Below, piece by piece: positions 21,957 to 33,317 of a DNA stretch of 64,000 nt. A program made the position numbers and the translations under genes. The stretch is from Carya illinoinensis. Lineage: Eukaryota > Streptophyta > Magnoliopsida > Fagales > Juglandaceae. Position 1 is the stretch's first letter; each line of letters begins with the position of its first letter. The notes under the pieces were generated by a model. That model saw nothing but the letters and a program-made list of their open reading frames with translations, was not told the DNA's origin and did not search any database. Location of the stretch: assembly GCF_018687715.1 (NCBI RefSeq), contig NC_056752.1, forward strand, positions 17,505,501-17,569,500, in the 5' to 3' direction.

Positions 21957-22724
21957 TTATAAGATGGAGAATGGAGATTGACAATTCTCATCTTGAATAA
22001 ATGAGATTGAAGAGAGGAAGATGGTAGAGCTTTAGCAAGCAAATCAGCTCATTGGAAGTGGGTTGGAACATGAGCTGTGGAAATGGAGCCTTCAAGAAAT
22101 TTATTCCTAATAACATGGTAGTCCAATTCAATGTGTTTGGTGCGTTAGTGGACGACTAGGTTTGATGCAATATCAAGAGCATATTGGTTGTCACAATAGA
22201 TTGTGGCTGCTTGAGGATGTGACACCTGCATATTAGCAATAATAAATCAAATCCAAGTGAGTTTAGAAGATGTAGTAGCCCTTGCTCTATTGAAGCTTCA
22301 GTTGAGGAATGGGACACAACAATTTGTTTTTTAGACTTCCAAGAAATTAGAGATAGACCCAAAAATACACAAGATCTAGTAACTGACTTGTGGTTGTCAA
22401 GGCAGGATGTGCAAATTGAATCACAATATACAACCTATTGTAATTCAGAGGAGTTTCAATATGCAATGGCTTCCACTGTCAAGATGCTTGCTTCAAACCA
22501 TATAAGCTTTTGAGGAGTTTGCAAACCTGTTGTGACCCTCCCTTTGTGTGGCCTAGTGGTTTGTGCATGTATATATCTCTTCTAAGTCACCATCGAGAAA
22601 TGCATTATTTACATCAAATTGATGTAAATGCCAACCTCGGATAGTAGCAATGGAAAGGAGACATCTCATAGTAACCATCTTGGCTACTGGTGAGAATGTG
22701 TCATGATAATCAAATCCCACTTGT
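21957..22724 (-). pseudogene. Copia pol relic, copy B: reverse transcriptase and RNase H pieces
   Basis: On the minus strand, 22594-22711 reads [19 protein letters not shown] then [20 protein letters not shown], the conserved start of Copia reverse transcriptase including the first catalytic Asp (FDVNNAF). 22300-22362 reads SLISWKSKKQIVVSHSSTEA, the start of RNase H. 21960-22110 is the C-terminal tail also present in copy A. Much of reverse transcriptase between them is deleted, and frames shift. It was inserted or rearranged in antisense inside the plus-strand Copia. Confidence 0.8.
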
Positions 22725-23830
22725 TACTGTACCTCTTTGCAACTAGTCTGGCTTTCAATCTTTCTATACTTCCATCTGAGTATAGAGAAAATCAAGATGA
22801 GATGTGAATGAAGATGAAATGAATACTCATTTTATAGAAAAAAATCAAGAAAGCAAGACAAAATTACATGTGTTGATACAGGATACGTTAAACATAGATA
22901 GCTTGCAGTTATTCACAAGGCTGGCAAAATTAAATGCGGCTTGCCCATACTCTCTAAGAAGTTGGATTTCTTCAAATATCCACGGCAAAACTAAATACAA
23001 ACTATACTTACTCTCTAAGACGTTAGACTTCTTCAGATATCTGTCACTGCTGATCTTGTATTTGAGCCCCTTCTCTTTCCAGATCATCTATACGTGGCCG
23101 AAGATCACGGGCATATTGTTTTAGCACTTTATTCTCCACCTTCAGTTCTTGTTCTTACGACTCTTCACAGAGCGCCTCTGACGCAACTCAAATATTTGAT
23201 TATTGAGTTGATTGACCTCATTCACTCTTGCTAATAACCTCGAAGATAGGGTCATAATAGAGGTAGCATAATGAGTACTAAGAAATCTTGATTATACAAT
23301 GACCTTATAATCACTGCTTTCAGAAAAATGAATTTATACTCCTATCATAAGAGTAACATCATCAGGAGAGTAAATGGAAGGATGAGGCACAAATGATTCT
23401 TGATTCAAATCTGGAATATTGGCGAAAGGAAACTGTCCAGCCATAATATTGTTATAGATAAACAAATGCAAAATCAAGAAACAATGTGGAGATTTCTTCT
23501 CTCGTAAATATCATTCTCTCGTGAGTTTTTTATGAGAAATGATGATCCTTTAAATAGAAATTCAGAGTTTTTCAAAATTTTCACAGCCTCTTTATTGCTT
23601 CACAGCATCTCTCTACAAGAGACAAGAGAGGTAGACTTATAGCCCTGCGACGCTTGTCTGACCTAAACAGTTACAGAAGAGAAGTAAAATACTGCGGTCT
23701 TGTCTAGCTGAAATGGCTCCAGAAGAACAATGAATATTTTGTAAAAACTATGTTATACACAGGAACTCCAGAAGAGCACAACTCCAGAAGAATAATGAAT
23801 TTAATGTTAAAATGATCTTGAATAATTATG
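22725..23830. other. Unassigned stretch inside the Copia nest
   Basis: On the minus strand, 23336-23443 could encode a short MAGQFPFANIPDLNQ... peptide that ends after about 36 codons. Further down, out of frame, 23100-23260 could encode a Gln/Arg/Glu-rich coiled-coil-like segment. Upstream on that strand are a TATTTAAAG box (about 23550) and AATAAAG (about 23592). I do not recognise the family. The direct repeat CTCCAGAAGAAxAATGAAT occurs at about 23715 and 23778. Confidence 0.35.
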
Positions 23831-23923
23831 ACGAATTTGTTCACCAAAATATTACCAACTGCATCATTTAAAGAGTTGGTACATAATATTGAGATGCATC
23901 AACGCAAGAACATTTCACAATAA
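23831..23923 (+). pseudogene. Copia RNase H C-terminus (plus-strand element)
   Basis: The frame reads TNLFTKILPTASFKELVHNI before stopping at TAA 23921. This matches the typical Copia polyprotein end (A-D-L-F-T-K-x-L-P-T-x-x-F-x-x-L-V-H-x-I-G-M-R). It is in the same orientation as the flanking LTRs and about 250 bases before the 3' LTR, as expected. Everything upstream in this frame is lost. Confidence 0.75.
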
Positions 23924-24170
23924 AGACATTGAAACTCTACATACATTTGAGGGGGCAAAAAATAATCAGACAAATTGTACTCTTTTTCCTTAGTAAAGGT
24001 TGTATCCCACTGGATTTTCCTTGGTAAGCTTTTAATGAGGCAATCCTAAAGCATTCAAAAACACATTAGAATGTTGTATTCGTTTTCTTTTGCCAAAAGT
24101 TTTTACCACTGGGTTTTTTTACAAGGTTTTAATAAGGCATATTCTTTGTGTATGGTCATCAAAGAGGAAG
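23924..24170 (+). other. Copia 3' untranslated region and polypurine tract
   Basis: Two repeats of a CCACTGGxTTTT...GGTTTTAATxAGGCA pattern (about 24010-24045 and 24109-24140) are typical of the 3' non-coding end of this Copia group. A purine-rich AAAGAGGAAG run at 24161-24170 directly abuts the LTR. Confidence 0.65.
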
Positions 24171-24430
24171 TGTTATAAATATTCTTTTTTTCTTTGCTAG
24201 AGAATTGGCATTGGAAAAAAGTGAAGAGAGAGAAAAGAAATGAGGGGGAGAGAGAGGAAGAAAGAAAAGAGAGAAAATGAGAGAGTTGAAGGTTCCTATA
24301 GGGATTCTTTACAAATATGTGTATATGTACTACGTAAGAAAAATTAAGTATTAATAGTGAATAATATTGAGCTCCTAAAGAGCCGATTTTATCTTGATTA
24401 TTCTTATTATATTTCTTTAGTTTCACAACA
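24171..24430 (+). repeat. 3' LTR of the nested plus-strand Copia
   Basis: It starts TGTTATAAAT and ends TTTCACAACA; 260 bases, the partner of 4343-4634. Substitutions and small indels are spread along it, so this is not a fresh insertion. Confidence 0.85.
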
Positions 24431-24463
24431 AAACTCTCAATATAAGTAAAAAAGATAATCGTT

Positions 24464-24477
24464 CACTACAAGAAAAC
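24464..24477 (+). repeat. CACTA left terminal inverted repeat
   Basis: CACTACAAGAAAAC directly after GTT; pairs with 37798-37811 (11 of 14 bases). Confidence 0.85.
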
Positions 24478-27267
24478 TCACTTTTTCCATCGATTTTGTG
24501 AATGCCAGGAATAAATTCGTTGTTATTGATGCTTTTTACTGACAATTTTATTATTGTTGCAAGATTTCGACGCAATTTATGGGAATGAGGTATTGTGAAC
24601 TGTGCAAGAATTTTTTACAGCAACTTTGCAAACAATTGCAGCGGTTTTTTGGACACAAAATCTTTTCTTCTATTGTGTCGAAAAAAATACAATGTAAAAG
24701 CACTATTGTGGCAACCCAAAAAATCGCCACAATAAATGGAATTCCCGAAACGACATTCTTGGTATTTTTCCTTCTTCAGGAGCTTTTCACATCGAGTTTT
24801 CAGCCTTTTGCAACAAGTATTTCGACACAAAATATTTCCTTTTATTGCATCGACAATAAACCCAACGGAAAAGCACTATTGTGTTGAGAAAAAAAAATCG
24901 ATGCAATAAATCGAATGTATATCGATCCCTTTACCGATACAACATTCTGGGTATTTTTCCTTCCAATTTCGAACAGCCCCTTCTAGACCTAACCCTTCCT
25001 CTGTTTTCGTTGCTTCCATTCCCCCACGAAAACCCCTTACAGAAGTTGCTTCTCCCCTCGGAAGGCCTTCCCTGCATAGTATTGTCTCTATCTCGCCTTT
25101 TCAATGGCGTTGATTTCATTTGGACTAAGGTTTACACAAACATCAAACTTGGTATTGATGTTTTTAATTGATATCTAACTTGTTTCTCAGTGATTTCGTA
25201 TAACAGTTTGAGGTTTCACAAGTGGACACTGAAGAGAGATTTGATGTTCGATAGTTTGCTTTGACGAGGAGTTGATCCGATTTCGCACCATCAAGGTATT
25301 TCTTTCGCCCAACTAATCCTACCAGCAAAAACCATTTTTTATTTATATCCCTAATTAATGCTCGATTTTGTCATTCTGTATATAGTCATAAATAATGGCC
25401 AAATGTAATGTGAATTGTCTTCTGTTTTGGGTTTCTGTGTTGTGGTTTGCTAATTGGACATGCAATTTTCTTATAGTTCTAGCAATTCCCCTAGCAGTTG
25501 TGTTAATCTCAATTGGAATTGGGGTAGTCTCCCATTTCAATTTGAACTTGTATTAAAGCCAATTGGAATGTTTCATTCCTTTCAATTTAACAAATTTGTT
25601 TAGTGGCCTCAGCCCCTTGCTTAATTTATCTTATGATATTTCTTCCATCAAGCCTCAATCTATCCATACTGCTGATATGCATAAAACCCGAGACAGAGGA
25701 TATTGTCATTGGCTTTTGTTCCACTCTATCTATTGAGTTTCTATGATGTGGTTTATTAATTGGATATGCATTCTATTAAGTGTTTTAATGGAGTTCCCTC
25801 GCACTTGTATTAACCCCAAGTTGAAGTTAGGGTGCTCCCCCATAAGGTATAAACAGAGACTATAGCCAAATTGTTTCTAGGATGTTTCATTCCTTTCAAT
25901 TTAACAATATTTTTTCTCAAGCCTCATTTGCTTCTAATTTTTATCTTATGCTATTCCTTCCCCCCCCCCCCCCCCCAACCCACACTCAGTTTGTGCCAAC
26001 AATTTATACTTTGTTCTTTGGAGATTGTTAATTATGAATGCCAACTTAAAGTTTGGGAGATCATTGTTCATTAAGAATGCCTTAAATATATGTGTGGCAG
26101 TTACCTTTCAGAAAACTTTTCAAAGGTTTGCTTGGTTTTGATCTTTGTGATAAAGACAATGAGGAGGCTAATTACCAGTGTGATGGGAAAAAATGATCTC
26201 ATGGCCAAATTGTTTGTCCTGTGGTAGCTGAATCTAAGAGGGATGATAGTAGAAACATATTATGTAGCTATTGTAGTTTAAAAAATATATATGTACACTG
26301 GTTGGTAGCTGCCCCTCAACTTTTTTCGCTTGAAAAGTATAACGTTGAGGAACCATTACTACGGTCTAGAGGAGTCAGATGTGTCTCTACAAGATTAGAG
26401 TTTTTTCCTTTCTAATTTTTTCCTTTACTTTTTGGAGTGCCCTTGGTCCATTTACCCCAGAAGCCTCAATAACATGATCCTACTACTACTAATAACTACT
26501 ACAAATCTAACTACTACTACAAATCTAACTACTACTACAAATCTGTTATTTTATTATTTTTTTATAAGTACTACAGATCTGTTATTTAAGCAAGGGAACC
26601 TTGAATGACTTCAAAATGATTGCAATTAGCAATGGGTCAAAGGTAGCCTAAGCATGGTAGTTGGGTTTGGAAATTTGGTTACTAAACCTTAGTACATATG
26701 AGTTAATCTATGAAATTTATGTATATATGTGCAGGTCTAAGGACTATTAATATCTATAGGTTCTGATTTGTTCACTAGTTAGTTTGATGTTAGTTTGTGT
26801 GATATTTCCTTGTTGATATATACAATGAGTGGCCTAGTTTCTTAGTTCATTAGCTATAACCTTGAAAGGGAATCTAGATATTACACAATGATCCTTAATT
26901 TGGCTTTTTATATATCCGAGCCATTTTTTTCTTGACCTGAACCCCCTGATAATGAAGCCCCCATCTTTTTCGTGGCTGTCAAATATCTATTCTAGTGGGA
27001 GTGCTATTCTGAACATAAACTACCTGCACCATGTGGTACTCTACTATAAACATCATTTTAACTTAATATTTCCCCTGAACAGGGGGGAACTAGCACTGTA
27101 TGTCCAAAATGTAAACATCAACTTTATCTAGATTGTATAAAGTTTAGATAAATTTCAAGAAACTTACATTTATTGACAGTCCAAGCATGTGTTCTAAGAT
27201 ATATAATTTGTCTTCTATTTATTCAGTTCCTACAAAATAATATATCATGTCCATTCCTTTTTTGAAG
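24478..27267 (+). other. CACTA left subterminal region and transposase upstream sequence
   Basis: No gene. 24480-24920 holds subterminal motifs: TTGCAAGATTTCGACGCAA, TTGCAGCGG, TGTGTCGAAAAAAA, ATCGCCACAATAAATGGAAT and ATCGATGCAATAAATCGAAT. A run of 17 C lies at 25960-25976. An 18-base unit AACTACTACTACAAATCT is repeated about three times at 26490-26546. The transcription start of the transposase gene should lie here; I cannot place it. Confidence 0.6.
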
Positions 27268-30200
27268 ATGGACAAAAGTTGGATGAATCTCCATGATAGA
27301 CTTAGATCAGCTGAATATGCAGGAGGTGTTGAGCAGTTCCTCACATTGGCAAGAAACCATGCAGCTGGAAGTGACCACATTCGGTGTCCGTGCCGTGTAT
27401 GTGCTAATAACATTTGGTTACCTATAAGTGAGGTGGAAACTCACTTGTTCATTACAGGGATTAATCCTAACTACACAGACTGGATATTTCACGGGGAGGA
27501 GGAAGTATGGAATGTGACCGATGATGAGGATAATGTTGAGGCCGTTAGTGATGAAGCAGAATACATTGATGACATAGATGAGATGTTAGATGACTTCAGG
27601 GCTGGGACGTTTGGTGAAGGAACCTCGGGAAACCCCATCCATGATGGCCCGACTCCTATACCTAACATCAATCAAAGCAACACATTTGAGAAACTATTAA
27701 ATGATGCCCGACAGCCACTCTTTGAGGGTTGTACTCAGTTTTCCCAACTCTCCTTCATTGTGAAGTTGCTACATATTAAAACAATTGGGGGCTGGTCAAT
27801 AAAATCATTTGACATGTTACTTGAGTTGTTGAGGTCTGCATTTCCTAATGCTGTCTTGCCACGCTCATACCAGGAGTCACGATCATTGCAGCGGGGTTTG
27901 TGCTTTACATACACCAAAATTCATGCTTGCCGTAATGACTGCATTTTATTCTGGAGGGAACATTCCAACCTAAATGAGTGCCCTAAATGTGGGGTTTCAC
28001 GGTGGATGTCAACCACACACAACAAACGCCCAATCCCTCAGAAGGTCCTACGTCATTTCCCCTTAAAGCCAAGGTTACAGCGGCTATTCATGTCACAGAA
28101 GACAGCTTCTGATATGAGATGGCATAAAGAGCAACGAACAGATGATGACATCAATATGAGGCATCCAGCTGATTCTGAGGTCTGGAAGGCATTTGATAAG
28201 GAGCATAGTTGGTTTGCTCAAGATTCTCGAAATGTTCGGCTGGGTTTAGCAAGTGATGGATTCAACCCTTTTAACAATATGGCTAAACCTTATAGTATAT
28301 GGCCTGTAATCCTCGTTCCATATAACTTGCCTCCATGGTTATGCATGAAAGATGCCTTCTTTATGACGTCTCTCATTATTCCTGGTCCAAAATCACCAGG
28401 AAATGAAATAGATGTCTACTTGCAGCCTTTGGTAGATGAGTTGAATGATCTTTGGGAAAACGGGGTTGCTACATATGATGCCTCTACCAAGACTAATTTC
28501 TTACTTCACGCAGCTTTATTATGGACAATCAACGACTTCCCAGCATATGGTAACCTTTCCGGGTGGTCAACCAAAGGGAAACTGGCGTGTCCGACATGCA
28601 ATTCGGGCACAGATTCTATGTGGTTGACCTACGGCCGAAAGCATACATATATGGGGCATCGACGATTTTTACCACTTGATCACATATGGAGAACTAAAAA
28701 ACGTGTGTTCAATGGTAAAGAAGATCATCGCTTACCATCACTTCCTCTAACGGGACCAGAGGTTATCAATCAATTAATTCATCTTCGAGATGTGCACTTT
28801 GGCAAAGGTGTGAAGAAGCGTAAACGCACTCCAGAGGAATTGAATTGGACAAAAAGGAGCATATTCTTCACTTTGCCATATTGGTCAACAATTAAGCTTC
28901 GACATAATTTGGACGTTATGCACATTGAGAAGAACATTTGCGACAACATATTGGGCACGTTAATTAACATTCCCAGTAAAACAAAAGATAATATCAATTC
29001 ACGTCGTGACCTGTCCAACCTTGGTATCAGAAATGAATTGCATTTGATCCATGATGGAGAGCGGTGTAGTATGCCACATGCATGTTTCACATTATATGGA
29101 GATGAAAGGAAAAGATTTTGTGAGTGGATGTCGAAAGTGAAATTTCCTGATGGCTTCGCTTCAAATATCACCAAATGCGTGTCTGCACATGATTGCAAAA
29201 TCTCAGGGTTGAAATCGCATGATTGTCATGTTTTTATGCAAAGACTACTTCCTGTTGCAGTTGGTGGGTACTTAAGGAATGATATTAGCTTGGCGTTGAT
29301 TGAGCTTAGCAATTTCTTCAAAGAGTTGTGCGCAAGAACACTTGATGTGAACCTATTGAAGCAACTTGAGAGTGATATCGTGGTCATTCTATGCAAGTTT
29401 GAGATGATCTTTCCCCCTTCATTCTTCGATGTTATGGTCCACCTAGCAGTTCATTTACCTCATGAAGCCTTGCTTGCAGGCCCAGTGCAATATAGGTGGA
29501 TGTACCCTTTTGAGAGGTATCTTGGTAAATTCAAGCGATATGTCAAGAATAAAGCACGTCCTGAAGGATCAATAGCTGAAGCATACATTCACGTAGAATG
29601 CTTGACATTTTGTTCGATGTATCTTCATGATATTGAGACAAAGTTCACTCGAGAAGATCGTAACATTGATCGATCAGAAGAGGATAACAGAGATGGCTTC
29701 TCAATTTTTACCCAGAAAGTTCGACCCTTGGGTATGTCAACTAGGCTCCAATTAGATGATAAGTTTATCAAATCAGCACGCTGGTATGTCCTCAACAACT
29801 GTACAGAAATTGCACCCTACCTTGAGTATGCATCCATCTTCTCCGCACTTTTTTTTATCATTTGGGTATTATTTACCTTACCTCGCATCATTGCATGTTT
29901 AATATCTATGTTGGAATGATATACAGAGAACACTACAACATTTGTAAGCTAAACAACCCACATGCTCCCGATCGTACCCATGAGAAACATTTTCCTGGAT
30001 GGTTGAAGCAACGTGTACGTTGACCTTTAATAATGCCCATAATTTGTTCATCATATGCATAGTTCCTTCAATGTAGTTGAAACCTTGTCATAATTTCCAT
30101 TGATGGTTTTGATAGGTTCAAGAACAACGAACAACCGAACCTAGTGACATCTCTGATGATTTATATGCATTAGCTTGTGGTCCTGATCCACGAGTCGCAA

Positions 30201-30907
30201 CGTATGCTGCTTGCATAGTGAATGGCAAAAGGTTCCACACAAAGGATCGTGAACAACATCGACGAACTCAAAATTGTGGAGTGTTCGTAACTGGTGAACA
30301 TCAATCCAACTCGGTAGAGTTCTACGGTGTTATAAATGATGTTGTCGAGTTACATTATATGGGATGGCGTCGGGTATATTTATTCAAATGTCAGTGGTTT
30401 GATGTTGGTGATCGGAGAAGAGGAATACGAGTAGATAACCATATGATTAGCGTCAATATTGACCGGACATGGTATAAGGAAGAACCTTTTGTTTTGGCGT
30501 GCCAAGCTTCACAATGTTTTTACTTAAAAGATCCAAGGGTGAAAGGAAATTGGTATGTTGTACAGAATTTCATAGACCGGAATGTGTATGACTTGCCACC
30601 AGGGCCTCTCTCTGAAGAACGTGATTCAGAGCCAAACAGTGGTGATGCATACCAGGAGGATGAGTCTGCTAATGTTTACACGACTGTTGAATCTACTGAT
30701 GTTGGTGTGGCAACTCCACTAAATAGGAGTGACATAGAACCAAGCCCCATTGATGACCTAGCGATAATCGGCGACATTAATCATGATGACCTTGCAGGGG
30801 ACTTTATCAATGACGAAGATGCTACGGATAGTGAAGAAGATAGAGATGGTAGTGATGAAGATTCAGATGACAAAGATTCTGATGATGATGATGAAGATTC
30901 AGGGTGA
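27268..30907 (+). CDS. CACTA tnp2-type transposase (three exons)
   Basis: Exons are 27268-29825, 29927-30014 and 30116-30907; both introns are 101 bases, GT-AG, and restore one frame of 1145 codons. Domains in order: an N-terminal transposase-associated region with a CPCRVC zinc-like motif (about residues 1-85); the tnp2 transposase core (PF02992, about 210-500) with candidate catalytic Asp 330 (LASDGFNPF) and Asp 423 (NDFPAYGNL) and a CPTC motif; DUF4218 (about 655-790); DUF4216 (about 935-1043); then a very acidic Ser/Asp/Glu tail. It would cut element ends in the nucleus. I start at ATG 27268 (MDKSWMNL), the family's usual start; ATG 27247 is in frame and would add seven residues. No stop or frameshift was seen. 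Confidence 0.9.
29826..29926 (+). other. Intron 1 of the CACTA transposase
   Basis: Begins GTATGC and ends ATACAG; splicing gives APYLEEHYNICKLNNPHAP, as expected for the family. Reading through would add about 30 residues and a stop at 29917-29919. Confidence 0.85.
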
Positions 30908-33317
30908 TCAATGTGAGTTTATCCACAAAAGATAATATATGACCATATGTTGCGGTTAGAAATCAGATAAGAGAACTGTTTATATTTACTTACATACTGC
31001 GTATGATCCTCAGGCAAATACCCTTTCGTCCCCAACCTCAATTCAGACTAACATCCAAGAGGAAAATTGTTCAAATTAGTAGAGATGCATGTGGTACGAT
31101 CCCCATGGTACATTATAAGTTACATAGTGGCATGAACTAATATATTCTTGCTTTAATGAACTATGACATTCATGGCTGCTATATGCACTGATTGTCTATT
31201 CTTCTTTCAGGTTTGAGCTCCAACAAGTTTGGATTATCCATGAATACTTGCCAGCTTGGTATTATTGGGAAATCATTTGATTCATGGACACAATGTTTTG
31301 TATTTCATATTGTCTAATGACTCACAGTTTTTATTTGTGATACTACCACAGGTATGTGGGACGTCTAGTGAGCTGGATATTGCACCATTTTGAACTAACT
31401 ATATTGATGTAAAAATAAAAACACCGTACCCTCACTCAATCTATTTATTGGACCACTTAAGCATGGTGAGAAGGGGGTTGATTACAGTACTATCAATACT
31501 GTAATTAACCATTAATCATTAGTACTCATCAACCTTGTAAATATATAAAACCAGTGGGAATGTGCATGTTATATGGAATCCCGTTAATCTCAACACTAGA
31601 AGAGGGATATATTATATGGATCATTAATAATGCCCCCCATGATCGTGATTCAGATGGGAGACAATCCCCATGAAAGTTCATTACTATTACAAGTTATTGC
31701 TACAAGGATATGCAAGCCAAGAAAATCTCATGACATTCGTGGACATGATGGATTATGCACGTAATATATTGGCAGTCGGTGTCATAATTATACTAGCAAT
31801 GATACCATTTTTTGCTATATAAGTGCAATGCAAATCCAGTCAACAACTGGTTTTTGATGTTGGTATGTTAGTCCAACATGAAAAGTGTCAGGGTTCTTCA
31901 TTCTGGCCAACCCTATTCATCATAATGGGAAAATCTGATCAAATTAGTAGATGATATTGCCTTAAGATTGACAATACATTAATCAAATGCAATATTATCA
32001 AGTATGAGATCATATATAAAATCTGGTTGGATTAAATGGTAGCTTGTTAACGGTGGAACGAAAAAAGGGGGCTGAAAATTATGGGCTTGGTGATTGGGGA
32101 CGGCTTATATTAAGGGCGGGAGAGGTTGGCGCCCTGGAGGGAAAATGAAAAGCTAAAAGGGCTGATGGGAGATGCCAATTTACTTTTAAGCCCTTAGAAG
32201 TGACAGCTAAGTACTCAAGTGAAATGACTTGATGGTAGCAGAAGATCAGTACTTTGATCTACTTTGCAACATCGGTTGAGAGTTATCAGGAAAGAGAGCT
32301 CTTCTTTCTAGTGTTACCAGACTCTTCCTTCATTTTGGCTGTGTTGTAGGGTCGACAAGCAGCAGGATATCAGGCCTGGGTTCTTCACTATCTTAGTTAA
32401 GCTTAAGGTGAGCATCATCTCTACCATGGTGTATGTACTCAGGTTTTTAAGTTAAATTTCTGTAGGGCTTCTCCACTGTTATATTTCTTCTGACTATAAT
32501 AATAAACTGCATGGTGAGTTTCTGATGTTAGTCATCTTTGGGAAAACGGCTCACATTTTTTATTTGTTGCTTCCCTTCTTTTTCTAGCTAGGTAGCTGAT
32601 TTTTCTATGTTTTTATGTAGGTTAGAAGCCTTCCAAATAGCAAGTTCAACATACGGCTCACAATATATTAAGTAGTTCTCTGGGTCTAGGAGGTAAGTCC
32701 TGGGTTCTTTACTGATTTATCCAAGGAAAAAAAAAACTAATTTCCAGTTTTGACTAAGCATGTCTTATATATTGTACCAAGTAAATGTAAACTCTGGTAT
32801 ATTATATGGAGAATATTTGCACAACATGATATAAATGTTTAATAAGTTTACTAAATGTTTTTATGATAATGTTCTCATACCCATAAAGCTGGCCGGAGTA
32901 GTGCTTTTGATATGTGTCAATAGATTGTTTATGGTTTCAAGTGTCAGAGTTTTTAGAACTTTATCAAGTTTATGGTTATTTAAGCTTATCATGTTTCTTG
33001 AAGTGTTTAGAACCTGGTTACTATGCGTAATCACTGTACAGGTTGACTAAATGTGCCAAGTTATATGGTTGATGAGGGGATCTTTCATTTGTCTATGATG
33101 TAGGGTAAATTTTATGAATACTAATTCCAGCAGTATATTGTTTCTGTTAGTGGATAATTACTGTTTTTAATAAGTTTACTATTTTTTTAAGCTAAAAAAA
33201 TAAATCTTTGTAATTTTGTGGTGATTAACATGAAGATACTCTATGTTAACCTTTTCTAGCATGAATTGCATGATTGAAAATTTCTAATACATTGTGGACA
33301 CGTTAAACCAGCCTAAG
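30908..33317 (+). other. CACTA intergenic region
   Basis: No gene. It must hold the end of the transposase transcript and the promoter of the second gene. A G/C-richer patch lies at 32040-32160. Several GT-AG-like intervals between 32380 and 33290 would allow an untranslated leader, but I cannot choose between them. Confidence 0.5.

Larger units (their letters stand above)
4343..24430 (+). mobile_element. Plus-strand Copia element of about 5 kb, expanded to 20 kb by nested insertions
   Basis: Bounded by two direct LTRs that align along most of their length (4343-4634 and 24171-24430), a primer-binding type sequence after the first, and a purine-rich AAAGAGGAAG run just before the second. Flanks TAACT and AAACT agree at four of five bases, compatible with a worn 5-bp TSD. 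Subtracting the 15-kb Harbinger interval leaves about 5 kb, the usual Copia size. The only recognisable pol piece in this orientation is the RNase H C-terminus at 23831-23923. Minus-strand Copia debris also lies inside it. Confidence 0.8.

Noticed and set aside
23336..23600. Endogenous pararetrovirus leader
   Set aside because: A TATA-like box, leader and ATG are present, but no movement protein, coat or reverse transcriptase motif of that group is visible nearby, so I left the piece unassigned.
28779..29198. 139-codon minus-strand frame
   Set aside because: Antisense shadow of the CACTA transposase, without domain or promoter evidence.
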